A DNA stretch of 7,608 nucleotides from the NCBI GenBank assembly GCA_944323945.1, contig CALUUL010000073.1, forward strand, positions 1 to 7,608, in the 5' to 3' direction. Under the pieces are notes generated by a model. It did not search any database. It had not been told where the DNA came from and was given only the letters and a program-made list of their open reading frames with translations. This stretch comes from Candidatus Gastranaerophilales bacterium (GTDB lineage Bacteria > Cyanobacteriota > Vampirovibrionia > Gastranaerophilales > Gastranaerophilaceae). Each line of letters starts with the position of its first letter. The stretch's first letter is position 1. Below are positions 1-6,407 of this stretch, piece by piece. A program made the translations under genes and the position numbers.

Positions 1-12
1 GGTGATTTATAT

Positions 13-1455
13 ATGGAGTGGCATCTTGATATACACCAAATAAAGCAATATGTAGATGAAGCAATAACAGAATATCAAAGAGCACTTGAATCTTGTGTTG
101 ATTCTGCTGAAATATATTTTAAAATAGCAATGGCTTTTTATTATAAAAGAGAACTTGAAAAAGCTATAAATTATTTTAAACTAGCACTTGAACACAATAC
201 TAAACTTTCAGAAGCTCATTTTATGATTGCTGAAATTTTTATGAAAAAGGGAGATTTTTTAGAAGCAACAGAATCTGCGCAAAGAGCAATAGCAATAGCT
301 CCATTTTCTTCATCAAGAGCTTATTTTTTGGTATTTAATATACTATCATTATCGAATAAATCAAAATGGTGGGAAAAATATTCAAAATTAGCAGCTTCTT
401 TCTTAACTCTCCCATTTGATAAATACGCAATGAAAGAAGTTATAAGAAAATTATCATACCTACAATTTTTACCAACACTACTAAAAACTTCTTTAATGAT
501 TTTCTTAAAAGGATTCAATCAAGAAGTATTAGATATATATAGAGAAACAATAGATAAAGCTCCAGGGTTTGTTGAGTTATATATAAACTTGGGACGAGTT
601 TATTATGAATTGAAACGTTATGATGATGCAATATGTGAATATAAAATGGCAATATGGCTTGATAGTTTGAACATAAGAGCATACTATTACTTATGCCAAT
701 TATATGAAGAACAAAGAGATTTTGATAATGCAATTTCAACTTGTGAAAAATTAATTGAATTACAACCACATGTTGCAGATTTTCATTGCAGACTGGCACA
801 ACTTTTATATTTAAAAGGTAATTTTGATCAAGCAATAGAACATTATCAGACCGCTGTCACGTTAAATCCAGATCCTAAATGGACAAGTGTTGTAGTACAA
901 ACCTTAGGTTTTATTTTTCAAGAAAATATAAAAAACCTAGATGCAGCTATCAGTTCATACCAAAGTGCATATAATCTTAATCCTAATGATATTGATATAT
1001 ATTTAAACTTGGGAAATGTTTTTTTTGAAAAAGGATCTTATGATAACGCTTTAATTGTATATAAAAAAGCACTTGAATCATCACCTCATAACGCAAGATT
1101 ACATTGTAATCTTGGATACTTATACTGGGGCAAAGGCAATATTGAAGAAGCTATAAAAGAATATGAAAAAGCAATTCAATATGACAACACATATGATATA
1201 GCATATAACAATTTAGGTGTTATATATTTAGATGATTTAGGCAGAGTAAAGAAAGCAATAGAACTATTTGAAGCGGCAAGAACATATAATCCCAATTATG
1301 CTTTGGCTCATTATAATTTAGCTCGTTCTATCGCTATAACAGGCGATAAAGTTGAAGCAGCTAAATTATATCAAATTGCTTTAGATATAAATACTTATAC
1401 TCAGGAACTTGATCCTGCTGATATTGAAGAAAAGATTCAAGATTTATTTACATAA
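13..1455 (+). CDS. TPR-repeat protein, 480 aa (start uncertain, may extend left of window)
   Basis: A tetratricopeptide-repeat scaffold, expected to act through protein-protein contacts; no catalytic domain is visible and no partner can be named. About ten 34-residue repeats can be laid out: two N-terminal units (about 32-65 and 66-99), a stretch at about 100-153 with little TPR consensus (it contains a Trp-Trp pair), then a regular run from about 153 to 462 with typical Tyr/Leu-Gly/Ala/Pro spacing (for example 'LNLGNVFFEKGSYDNAL' near 331-347). The unit at 289-325 is a few residues longer than 34. No signal peptide or membrane helix is seen. ATG at 13 has a possible GGTGA ribosome site at 1-5, but the frame is open to the window edge and the first repeat seems to lack part of helix A, so the real start could lie upstream. 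The stop is 13 bases before the thioesterase gene, suggesting one operon. TPR identity is certain; role unknown. Confidence 0.9.
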   Translation: MEWHLDIHQIKQYVDEAITEYQRALESCVDSAEIYFKIAMAFYYKRELEKAINYFKLALEHNTKLSEAHFMIAEIFMKKGDFLEATESAQRAIAIAPFSSSRAYFLVFNILSLSNKSKWWEKYSKLAASFLTLPFDKYAMKEVIRKLSYLQFLPTLLKTSLMIFLKGFNQEVLDIYRETIDKAPGFVELYINLGRVYYELKRYDDAICEYKMAIWLDSLNIRAYYYLCQLYEEQRDFDNAISTCEKLIELQPHVADFHCRLAQLLYLKGNFDQAIEHYQTAVTLNPDPKWTSVVVQTLGFIFQENIKNLDAAISSYQSAYNLNPNDIDIYLNLGNVFFEKGSYDNALIVYKKALESSPHNARLHCNLGYLYWGKGNIEEAIKEYEKAIQYDNTYDIAYNNLGVIYLDDLGRVKKAIELFEAARTYNPNYALAHYNLARSIAITGDKVEAAKLYQIALDINTYTQELDPADIEEKIQDLFT

Positions 1456-1456
1456 C

Positions 1457-1460
1457 GGAG
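1457..1460 (+). promoter_or_regulatory. Ribosome binding site GGAG deciding a TTG start
   Basis: GGAG lies 8 bases before TTG at 1469, and no ATG or GTG is available at a suitable distance. It is placed in the 13-base gap after the upstream TPR gene and supports the TTG start of the thioesterase. Confidence 0.6.
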
Positions 1461-1468
1461 TTTAATAA

Positions 1469-1879
1469 TTGGAATATATTCAAGAAATAAGGGTTTTATA
1501 TAGCGATACAGATTCATATGGTGTAGTTTGGCATGGTTCTTATACAAAATGGTTTGAAGCAGCAAGAGTAGGGCTTGTAGAAAAACTTGGCATGGACTTA
1601 GAAGAACTTGAAAAAAATAATATTCTTTTTCCAGTTGTTGAAATGAACATTCGTTATAAGTCATCTGCAAAGATGAATGAACGAATTATTATAAAAACGG
1701 AAATAACAGAATTAAAACCATTAAGTATAACTTTTGAACATAAAGTTTATGAAAAGAATACCAATAAATTAAGAGTAATTGCACATACTACTATAGTTGT
1801 GATTGATAGTATAACAGGTAAAATGTATAAAAAAATGCCTGAAGAACTATATTCAAAATTTACAAAAGCAATTAAATAG
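1469..1879 (+). CDS. ybgC: Acyl-CoA thioesterase, YbgC/FadM (4HBT hotdog) family
   Basis: A small cytoplasmic hotdog-fold thioesterase expected to hydrolyse an acyl-CoA thioester. At 136 residues it matches the family length (E. coli YbgC is about 134). The N-terminal signature is clear: 'YSDTDSYGVVWHGSY' at 11-25, followed by 'WFEAAR' at 28-33. Asp15 corresponds to the catalytic Asp of the 4-hydroxybenzoyl-CoA thioesterase group, and His22 sits in the usual GVVxH position. The rest fits the beta-sheet core ('IIIKTEI', 'ITFEHKVYE'). It starts with TTG, supported by GGAG 8 bases upstream, and lies 13 bases after the TPR gene. The Tol-Pal genes that often accompany ybgC are not adjacent here. 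In cyanobacteria, related hotdog enzymes act as 1,4-dihydroxy-2-naphthoyl-CoA thioesterases, so the substrate is open. The family is secure; the symbol denotes the family only. Confidence 0.88.
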   Translation: MEYIQEIRVLYSDTDSYGVVWHGSYTKWFEAARVGLVEKLGMDLEELEKNNILFPVVEMNIRYKSSAKMNERIIIKTEITELKPLSITFEHKVYEKNTNKLRVIAHTTIVVIDSITGKMYKKMPEELYSKFTKAIK

Positions 1880-1914
1880 TGAACAAGTTTATTAATCTTT
1901 AGGTCTATAAATAT

Positions 1915-1945
1915 AAATCCTTGGACTATGTCCCAAATTTATAAT
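1915..1945 (+). promoter_or_regulatory. Intergenic hairpin abutting a TATAAT box (weak promoter candidate)
   Basis: The 103-base gap between the thioesterase and the second TPR gene contains an imperfect hairpin: GGAC (1923-1926) pairs with GTCC (1930-1933) around TAT, with outer AT pairs (AAAT 1915-1918 with ATTT 1937-1940) across small bulges. A perfect TATAAT follows at 1940-1945, but no good -35 hexamer sits 16-18 bases upstream (TTGGAC at 1921-1926 is only 13 bases away). It could be a weak promoter for the TPR gene or a weak terminator; both readings are tentative. Confidence 0.25.
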
Positions 1946-1970
1946 ATTTTCTAGAATTGTATAAGATAAA

Positions 1971-1976
1971 AAGGGG
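1971..1976 (+). promoter_or_regulatory. Ribosome binding site AAGGGG deciding a TTG start
   Basis: AAGGGG lies 6 bases before TTG at 1983. The next in-frame ATG (2031) has no comparable purine-rich site upstream, so the TTG start is preferred for the 253-residue TPR protein. Confidence 0.55.
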
Positions 1977-1982
1977 CATACA

Positions 1983-2744
1983 TTGGGGATAACTTATAAC
2001 AACCAATACAAAAAAATAGAAAAATCTGCAATGCAGGATAGTTCCCTTGCTAAAATTTATTTTTCTGAAGCTGAAGAACTTAGAATAAATAAGAAATTTA
2101 AAGAAGCAATTGATAAATATTTACATTCAATATTAATAAACAGAAATAACCATACATCATATATCGGTCTTGCCATTGCTTATAAAAACTTAAAAAAATA
2201 CAATAAAGCAATAAAAAGCCTAAAAAAAGCAGAAATAATAGAACCTAATGATATAAAAGTTCAAAAAGAACTCGCATTATGTAACATAATAAAAGGTGAT
2301 TTTGAAAATGGTATAAAACATCTTATAAGTTCAATAAAATTAGAGCCTGATAATATTGAAATACAAATGCAGCTTGCATTAGTACATGAAATGATATATG
2401 AAGAAAATATGGCTTTAATGATATATCAAAAAATAATAGAGACAGTACCAAATTACACAAGAGCATATATACAAAAAGCAACTCTATACTTGCATTTGGA
2501 AGATTATTTAAATAGTGCCAAAACATTTAAAAAAGTATTAAAACTACAAAAAGATTATTACAGGGCATATTTGGCAATTGGAATATGCTATGAAAAACTC
2601 GGTAATAAACAAGGAGCTAAAAGGTTTTATAAAAAATATATAAACTTATCAAATAATTCTTCAAACAAAAAAGAAGTAACCAAAAGAATTATTGAACTTG
2701 AAAGTTTAAAAAACAAAGTAACACATAACTTAAAACTGATATAG
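1983..2744 (+). CDS. TPR-repeat protein, 253 aa
   Basis: A second tetratricopeptide-repeat protein, lysine-rich and without a signal peptide, membrane helix or enzymatic domain. About six 34-residue repeats run almost without interruption from residue 22 to 225 (steps near 22, 56, 90, 124, 158, 192), seen as recurring 'A..Y..A......EP.' patterns such as 'EPND' at 87-90 and 'EPDN' at 121-124. A short charged tail follows. The start is TTG with AAGGGG 6 bases upstream; an internal ATG at codon 17 is the alternative. The gene is 103 bases after the thioesterase and 60 bases before the sugar kinase, all on the same strand, so co-transcription with either is possible but not shown. A role as a scaffold or adaptor is inferred from the family; the partner is unknown. 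Confidence 0.88.
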   Translation: MGITYNNQYKKIEKSAMQDSSLAKIYFSEAEELRINKKFKEAIDKYLHSILINRNNHTSYIGLAIAYKNLKKYNKAIKSLKKAEIIEPNDIKVQKELALCNIIKGDFENGIKHLISSIKLEPDNIEIQMQLALVHEMIYEENMALMIYQKIIETVPNYTRAYIQKATLYLHLEDYLNSAKTFKKVLKLQKDYYRAYLAIGICYEKLGNKQGAKRFYKKYINLSNNSSNKKEVTKRIIELESLKNKVTHNLKLI

Positions 2745-2804
2745 ATAAGTTTGATTATTTTAATTCTTTTTGTTAAAGTACAAAAGGAATAAGTAAGTAT
2801 TATT

Positions 2805-3752
2805 ATGGAAGAAAAACTTGATATTATAACAATAGGTGAGAGTTTAATAGAACTTTCTACGAATGAGAATATAACAATAGCAAAAACTTTAGAAAAATTC
2901 TATGGCGGAGATACCCTTACCAGTGCAATTTCAGCATTGAGATTGGGTTCAAAAGTAGGTTTCATTTCAAGAATAGGAATGGACTGTTTTAAAGATTATT
3001 TGTTAGAAAGCTGGCAAGATGAAGGTTTAGACATCTCCCACGTAAAGCCTGTACAAGGGTTTAACGGTTTATATGTTGTATCAAAGACTGAAGATTGTAA
3101 AGATAAGGAATTTGCTTTTTACAGAAAAAAAACTGCTGCCACTAATCTTTCGGTTGAAGATATTTCAACTGATTATATTCAAAGTTGCTCTTTATTATAC
3201 GCAACAGGAATAACTCAATCACTTTCAATATCTGCGAGAGAAGCTGTCAAAAAGGCTTTCGTAATTGCAAAAGAAAATAATATTACTACCGCATATGATC
3301 CTAACTATACATCAAAAATTTGGGATTCTGAAGAAGCACGAGAAGCTTTTGATGAAATTGTTGAGTATATTGATGTAATCTTTTTTAATGTCAAATACGA
3401 TTCAAAAATTGTTATAGAAACAGAATCTATAGATAATACAATTAAATATCTTTGGGACAAAGGAATAACAACGGTTGTTATAAAATCAGCTATTGATAAA
3501 GGTTATTATGTTGGTTATCAAGGCAAAATTGAATTTATAAAATTTATTAATGAAGATATATTTGATGTTACAGGAACGGGTGATGCATTTAATGGTGCTG
3601 TGTTGCATGGAATAACATCGGGCATGTCTCCTTTTAAAGCTGTAAGTTTAGGTTCTATTGTTGCAGGATTACAGGTAAAGAATTTGGGGGCAATAAAATC
3701 CATACCGTCAAAAGAAGAAGTATATAAAATCTTCAAAGGTCAAAATGAATAA
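2805..3752 (+). CDS. kdgK: PfkB-family carbohydrate kinase, 2-keto-3-deoxygluconate kinase-like
   Basis: A cytoplasmic ribokinase/PfkB-fold kinase that should transfer phosphate from ATP to a sugar or sugar acid. At 315 residues it has the family length (E. coli KdgK is about 309). The N-terminal substrate loop reads GGDTL at 34-38, as in KdgK. 'FYRKKTAATNLS' at about 105-116 matches the KdgK pattern YYR..SAA..LS. The C-terminal PfkB signature 'DVTGTGDAF' at 254-262 supplies the anion hole and the catalytic base Asp260, and 'GAIKSIP' near the end is typical of KDG kinases. One oddity is Thr39 where most PfkB kinases have Asn after the GG loop. The ATG has only a distant GGA (about 16 bases). 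The end overlaps the next gene by 8 bases. Known KdgK forms 2-keto-3-deoxy-6-phosphogluconate, but the substrate here is inferred; another sugar acid is possible. Confidence 0.82.
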   Translation: MEEKLDIITIGESLIELSTNENITIAKTLEKFYGGDTLTSAISALRLGSKVGFISRIGMDCFKDYLLESWQDEGLDISHVKPVQGFNGLYVVSKTEDCKDKEFAFYRKKTAATNLSVEDISTDYIQSCSLLYATGITQSLSISAREAVKKAFVIAKENNITTAYDPNYTSKIWDSEEAREAFDEIVEYIDVIFFNVKYDSKIVIETESIDNTIKYLWDKGITTVVIKSAIDKGYYVGYQGKIEFIKFINEDIFDVTGTGDAFNGAVLHGITSGMSPFKAVSLGSIVAGLQVKNLGAIKSIPSKEEVYKIFKGQNE

Positions 3753-4767
3753 TAAATTTTGCATTTCAGGATATTATGGATTTGATAATTTTGGAGATGA
3801 AACTATTCTTAAGGTTTTAACAGAGCAGCTTAAGAATTTTAAAAATTGCTCTGAAATAACTGTTTTTTCTTCAAATCCATTAAAAACAGAAGAACAATAT
3901 AAAGTAAAAAGCGTTTATTCTTTTGATTTATTATCAGTTACCAAAGAACTTTTAAAATGCAACTACCTTATTTCAGGTGGAGGCAGTCTACTTCAGGATG
4001 CTACAAGTAATAAAAGTCTTATATATTATCTTTTGGTAATCACTGTTGCACTGTTTTTTAAAAAGAAAGTTATAATCTTTGCTCAAGGTATTGGTCCAAT
4101 TAATAATAAAATACTTGCTAATATCACTAAAATATTATTAAAGAAAGCTAAATACATTACGGTAAGAGATAATAAAAGTATGAATTTACTTTCAAAATGG
4201 GGTATTAAAGCTAATATTTGTAATGACCCAGTTTGGAATATAAAAATAAACAAAAAAGAAAAAACTGATAAAATTGGTATTCAATTAAGAAACTTTCATT
4301 CTCTAAAGCCTGAATTTATTAACGATTTGGCTTTTTGCATTAATAAATTTTATCAAGATAAAGAAATAGTTATTTTTTCTTTTCAGAACAAAATTGACTT
4401 GGAAGTATGTAATAAATTAAAAGAACAAATTCAAAGAATTAATCCTAAAATTAATGTTAAAGTTATTGAGAATACTTCAAATGAAAAAATAATAGATGAT
4501 ATTTCAGAATTAGACAGTTTAATCGCAATGAGATACCATGCTTGTTTAATCGGTATAAAAGCCGGGGTAAAGGTTCTACCGATTAATTATGATATAAAGG
4601 TAGAAACTTTATCAAAAGATTTTAATCTTAATAATTTGGATTTGAATTGTTCATCAGAAAATATGGAATATATTTTTGCTGATTTCAAGAATTTATCAAA
4701 TAAATATAAAACAGAACAAATAGAAAAACTAAAATTCAATTTCGTAGAACTGGAAGAAAATCTATAA
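3745..4767 (+). CDS. csaB: CsaB-like polysaccharide pyruvyl transferase
   Basis: A member of the polysaccharide pyruvyl transferase family (Pfam PF04230), a GT-B-like fold that uses phosphoenolpyruvate to add a pyruvyl ketal to a glycan sugar; in Bacillus, CsaB pyruvylates the cell-wall polymer that anchors S-layer proteins. Visible motifs in order: 'GYYGFDNFGDE' at 9-19, 'SGGGSLLQD' at 77-85, a hydrophobic segment at about 92-105 (probably a buried helix), 'AQGIGPI' at 113-119, 'NDPVW', and the hallmark 'MRYHA' at 262-266 with His265, followed by 'VLPINYDIKVE'. At 340 residues it is near full length. ATG at 3745 lies inside the end of the kinase gene, with AAAGGT 4 bases upstream, so translational coupling is likely. 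The stop is one base from the end of the convergent sigma-factor gene. Family assignment is firm; the glycan acceptor is unknown. Confidence 0.88.
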   Translation: MNNKFCISGYYGFDNFGDETILKVLTEQLKNFKNCSEITVFSSNPLKTEEQYKVKSVYSFDLLSVTKELLKCNYLISGGGSLLQDATSNKSLIYYLLVITVALFFKKKVIIFAQGIGPINNKILANITKILLKKAKYITVRDNKSMNLLSKWGIKANICNDPVWNIKINKKEKTDKIGIQLRNFHSLKPEFINDLAFCINKFYQDKEIVIFSFQNKIDLEVCNKLKEQIQRINPKINVKVIENTSNEKIIDDISELDSLIAMRYHACLIGIKAGVKVLPINYDIKVETLSKDFNLNNLDLNCSSENMEYIFADFKNLSNKYKTEQIEKLKFNFVELEENL

Positions 4768-4768
4768 T

Positions 4769-5587
4769 TTATCTTTTTGAATATTTTTCTGTACGATTTT
4801 CATTAAGAATATTTCTTAATTTCATTATGGCTTGAGCATGAATTTGACACACCCTTGATTCTGAAACATCAATACTTGCACCAATTTCTTTTAAAGTCAT
4901 ATTTTCATGATAGTAAAGAACCATCACCATACGCTCACGTTCCGGTAATTTTTTTAAAGCAGCCTGAAGTTCATTTTTAACATCTTTTTCTTCTAACCTT
5001 TCAAGTGGATTTACAGAATTCTTATCTTCTATAGTATCAATTAATTCAATACCTTCATCACCTGAATATTTCTTATCATACAAAGAACCAACAGAAGTAT
5101 CTTCTGACAGTATAGATATAACTTTCTCTTTTTCAATACCCAATGCATCAGCAACTTCTTGAGTAGTCGGAGTTCTACCCAGAGTCTGTTTTAGATTTTC
5201 TGCAGTAGTTTTTACATCTTTTATTCTTTTACGCATACTTCTTGGAAGCCAATCTTGAGAACGAATTTTATCAATAATTGTACCTCTTATCCTCATAATT
5301 GCATACGTTTCAAAATGAGCACCTTTATCAGGAGAATACTTTTCTATAGCATCAATTAAACCTTCAACTCCAAAGCTTGTAATATCCTCTATCGCAAAAT
5401 TAGGTGGAAGATTCAGTTTAATTCTTCCTATAACATATTTTGTTAGATAAATATATTGTACGATAATTAAATCTCTTAGCTTTTTATTTGTTCTGTCAGC
5501 AAGATATTCCATCCAAAGATTCTCTAATTCATTATCAGATAATCTTTTTATATTGTTATATGAATTGTATTCAAAATTATCGCTCAT
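4769..5587 (-). CDS. fliA: RNA polymerase sigma factor, FliA/WhiG (sigma-28/sigma-D) family
   Basis: An alternative sigma-70-family factor of 272 residues, slightly longer than B. subtilis SigD (254) and E. coli FliA (239). Region 2 is at about 25-117: 'LWMEYLADRTNKKLRDLII', then 'SFGVEGLIDAIEKYSPDKG' at 71-89 and 'FETYAIMRIRGTIIDKIRS' with 'DWLPRS' at 112-117, which is diagnostic of the FliA/WhiG group. Region 3 contains 'LGRTPTTQEVADALG' at 136-150. Region 4 begins at about 210 with 'ALKKLPERERMVMVLYYHE', and its helix-turn-helix is 'TLKEIGASIDVSESRVCQIH' at 231-250. The start ATG has GAG 6 bases upstream. The upstream neighbour, 102 bases away on the same strand, is the unknown 189-residue gene. 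No flagellar or anti-sigma gene is present, so motility, surface or developmental control cannot be told apart. The symbol denotes the family; the regulon is not inferred. Confidence 0.9.
   Translation of the reverse strand: MSDNFEYNSYNNIKRLSDNELENLWMEYLADRTNKKLRDLIIVQYIYLTKYVIGRIKLNLPPNFAIEDITSFGVEGLIDAIEKYSPDKGAHFETYAIMRIRGTIIDKIRSQDWLPRSMRKRIKDVKTTAENLKQTLGRTPTTQEVADALGIEKEKVISILSEDTSVGSLYDKKYSGDEGIELIDTIEDKNSVNPLERLEEKDVKNELQAALKKLPERERMVMVLYYHENMTLKEIGASIDVSESRVCQIHAQAIMKLRNILNENRTEKYSKR
4802..4820 (+). terminator. AT-only hairpin just past the convergent stops (weak terminator candidate)
   Basis: An 8-base perfect inverted repeat (ATTAAGAA 4802-4809, TTCTTAAT 4813-4820) around a 3-base loop lies 35 bases after the csaB-like stop, inside the 3' end of the sigma gene. 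The stem has one GC pair and the following T-run (TTTCATT) is poor, so termination of the plus-strand transcript is only a possibility. Confidence 0.22.
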
Positions 5588-5660
5588 TATTTTCTCGAAA
5601 TATAAATAATAATTATGCTATTTCAATTGTAGTAAGACTGCACAATTATCAAATCATATA

Positions 5661-5688
5661 TATATATGAAGTTTCGGGAAAAACTCAA
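5661..5688 (-). promoter_or_regulatory. Possible internal promoter for the sigma-factor gene
   Basis: On the minus strand TTGAGT (5688-5683) is followed after 16 bases by TATATA (5666-5661), inside the 102-base gap before the sigma gene. A second candidate nearer the gene is TTGAAA (5626-5621), 16 bases, TATATT (5604-5599), but it would leave a leader of only about 5 bases. Both are weak matches in very AT-rich DNA. The sigma gene may instead be read from the promoter at 6379-6407. Confidence 0.22.
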
Positions 5689-5689
5689 A

Positions 5690-6259
5690 TTATTTATTAA
5701 TAAGAATTGGCATCTGCTTAATTTTTTTCATCCAAACAGAACTGTTATCTATATCAATATAAAATGTTTCACCAAATATCTCTTTTTCATAACTGCTTTG
5801 ATTTTCTTCTTGTTTGAATTCATTAGCAATTAATATCTTTCGTATTTTATTTTTTATTATCATACCTGATGTAAGATTGAAGATAACCTTCTTATCACTG
5901 GTATTATATAATGCTTTTTCAATTGCGATTTGAAGCATTTTATCAATTAACTGCTCAATATTTGTATGTGAATCAAAGTTTAAGTTGATAATATATACAC
6001 TATCTTTATATACTTTTAAATCCATATTTGCGAGAACTTTGCCATCATCAGTTCTAAAAGAATATTTTTCTAATTGATTTTTAGATGAAAATTTTCTAAA
6101 AACATTAACATTTAAAAATCTTATTCCAAATAAAAACCTTTTTTGAGTTAAAGAAAAAGTTTTTATCTTCTCCCACTTTGGGAGTAAATAAACTTCATTT
6201 AGCAAATCTTCTACAGACAGCTTTTGCTTTGAATCATTTTTTATAAGTGTATTTATCAT
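5690..6259 (-). CDS. Unknown 189-aa protein with a possible degenerate GNAT-like fold
   Basis: I do not recognise this protein. It is soluble, with no signal peptide, membrane segment, cysteine cluster or clear catalytic motif. The middle and end could follow the strand-helix order of a GNAT acetyltransferase: strand 'VYIINLNFD' at 88-96, a helix at about 101-120, strand 'KVIFNLT' at 124-130, a helix at about 132-145, then a final strand pair ending 'FYIDID'. The acetyl-CoA loop (R/Q-x-x-G-x-G/A) expected after the first of these strands is absent, so any such domain would be inactive or the resemblance accidental. The N-terminal 60 residues are basic with aromatic residues. ATG at 6259 is the first possible start, since an in-frame stop lies two codons upstream; AAGG sits a rather distant 14 bases before it. 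It lies upstream of, and in the same direction as, the sigma-factor gene, behind a strong promoter with an operator-like repeat. A regulatory role with the sigma factor is speculation from position only. Confidence 0.7.
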   Translation of the reverse strand: MINTLIKNDSKQKLSVEDLLNEVYLLPKWEKIKTFSLTQKRFLFGIRFLNVNVFRKFSSKNQLEKYSFRTDDGKVLANMDLKVYKDSVYIINLNFDSHTNIEQLIDKMLQIAIEKALYNTSDKKVIFNLTSGMIIKNKIRKILIANEFKQEENQSSYEKEIFGETFYIDIDNSSVWMKKIKQMPILINK

Positions 6260-6339
6260 ATATTAAATTTTTACCTTATATACTCTCATAACAGAAAGAG
6301 AAATTTTATATTTATTTTTTATTTATTTTCTCTGATATT

Positions 6340-6370
6340 GCTAGTGGACAGATTACTAAACCACTTAAGC
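6340..6370 (-). other. Possible hairpin at the 5' end of the 189-aa gene's leader
   Basis: AGTGG (6343-6347) pairs with CCACT (6361-6365), extended by GCT (6340-6342) with AGC (6368-6370) across a 2-base bulge. This gives 8 pairs around a 13-base loop at the very start of the predicted transcript. It could stabilise the mRNA; no known riboswitch was recognised. Confidence 0.25.
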
Positions 6371-6378
6371 AGTAACAT

Positions 6379-6407
6379 ATTCTATATTTTATATCAAACC
6401 ATGTCAA
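6379..6407 (-). promoter_or_regulatory. Sigma-70-type promoter for the 189-aa gene (and perhaps the sigma gene)
   Basis: On the minus strand a perfect -35 hexamer TTGACA (6407-6402) is separated by exactly 17 bases from TAGAAT (6384-6379), a five-of-six match to TATAAT. Transcription would start near 6372, leaving a leader of about 110 bases before the ATG at 6259. It is the best promoter match I found in the window. Its -35 box lies within the right arm of the inverted repeat at 6400-6429. Confidence 0.55.

Noticed and set aside
1437..1670. Minus-strand 77-codon frame across the TPR/thioesterase junction
   Set aside because: It is antisense to the thioesterase signature motif and lacks start signals.
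4568..4586. Sigma-28-like boxes (TAAAGGTT and CCGATTAA) near the end of the csaB-like gene
   Set aside because: The spacing is 3 bases instead of about 11, and they lie within coding sequence with no suitable gene downstream.
5625..5647. Inverted repeat AATTGT / ACAATT with an 11-base gap before the sigma gene
   Set aside because: Only 6 AT-rich pairs that do not extend on either side; expected by chance at this composition.
5488..5700. Plus-strand 70-codon frame over the 5' end of the sigma gene
   Set aside because: It is antisense to a clearly recognised sigma factor, starts with TTG without a ribosome site, and shows no family features.
6319..6378. Minus-strand 19-codon reading frame just after the TAGAAT box
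   Set aside because: Its ATG directly follows the -10 box, so it would lie before the predicted transcript start, and it has no ribosome site.
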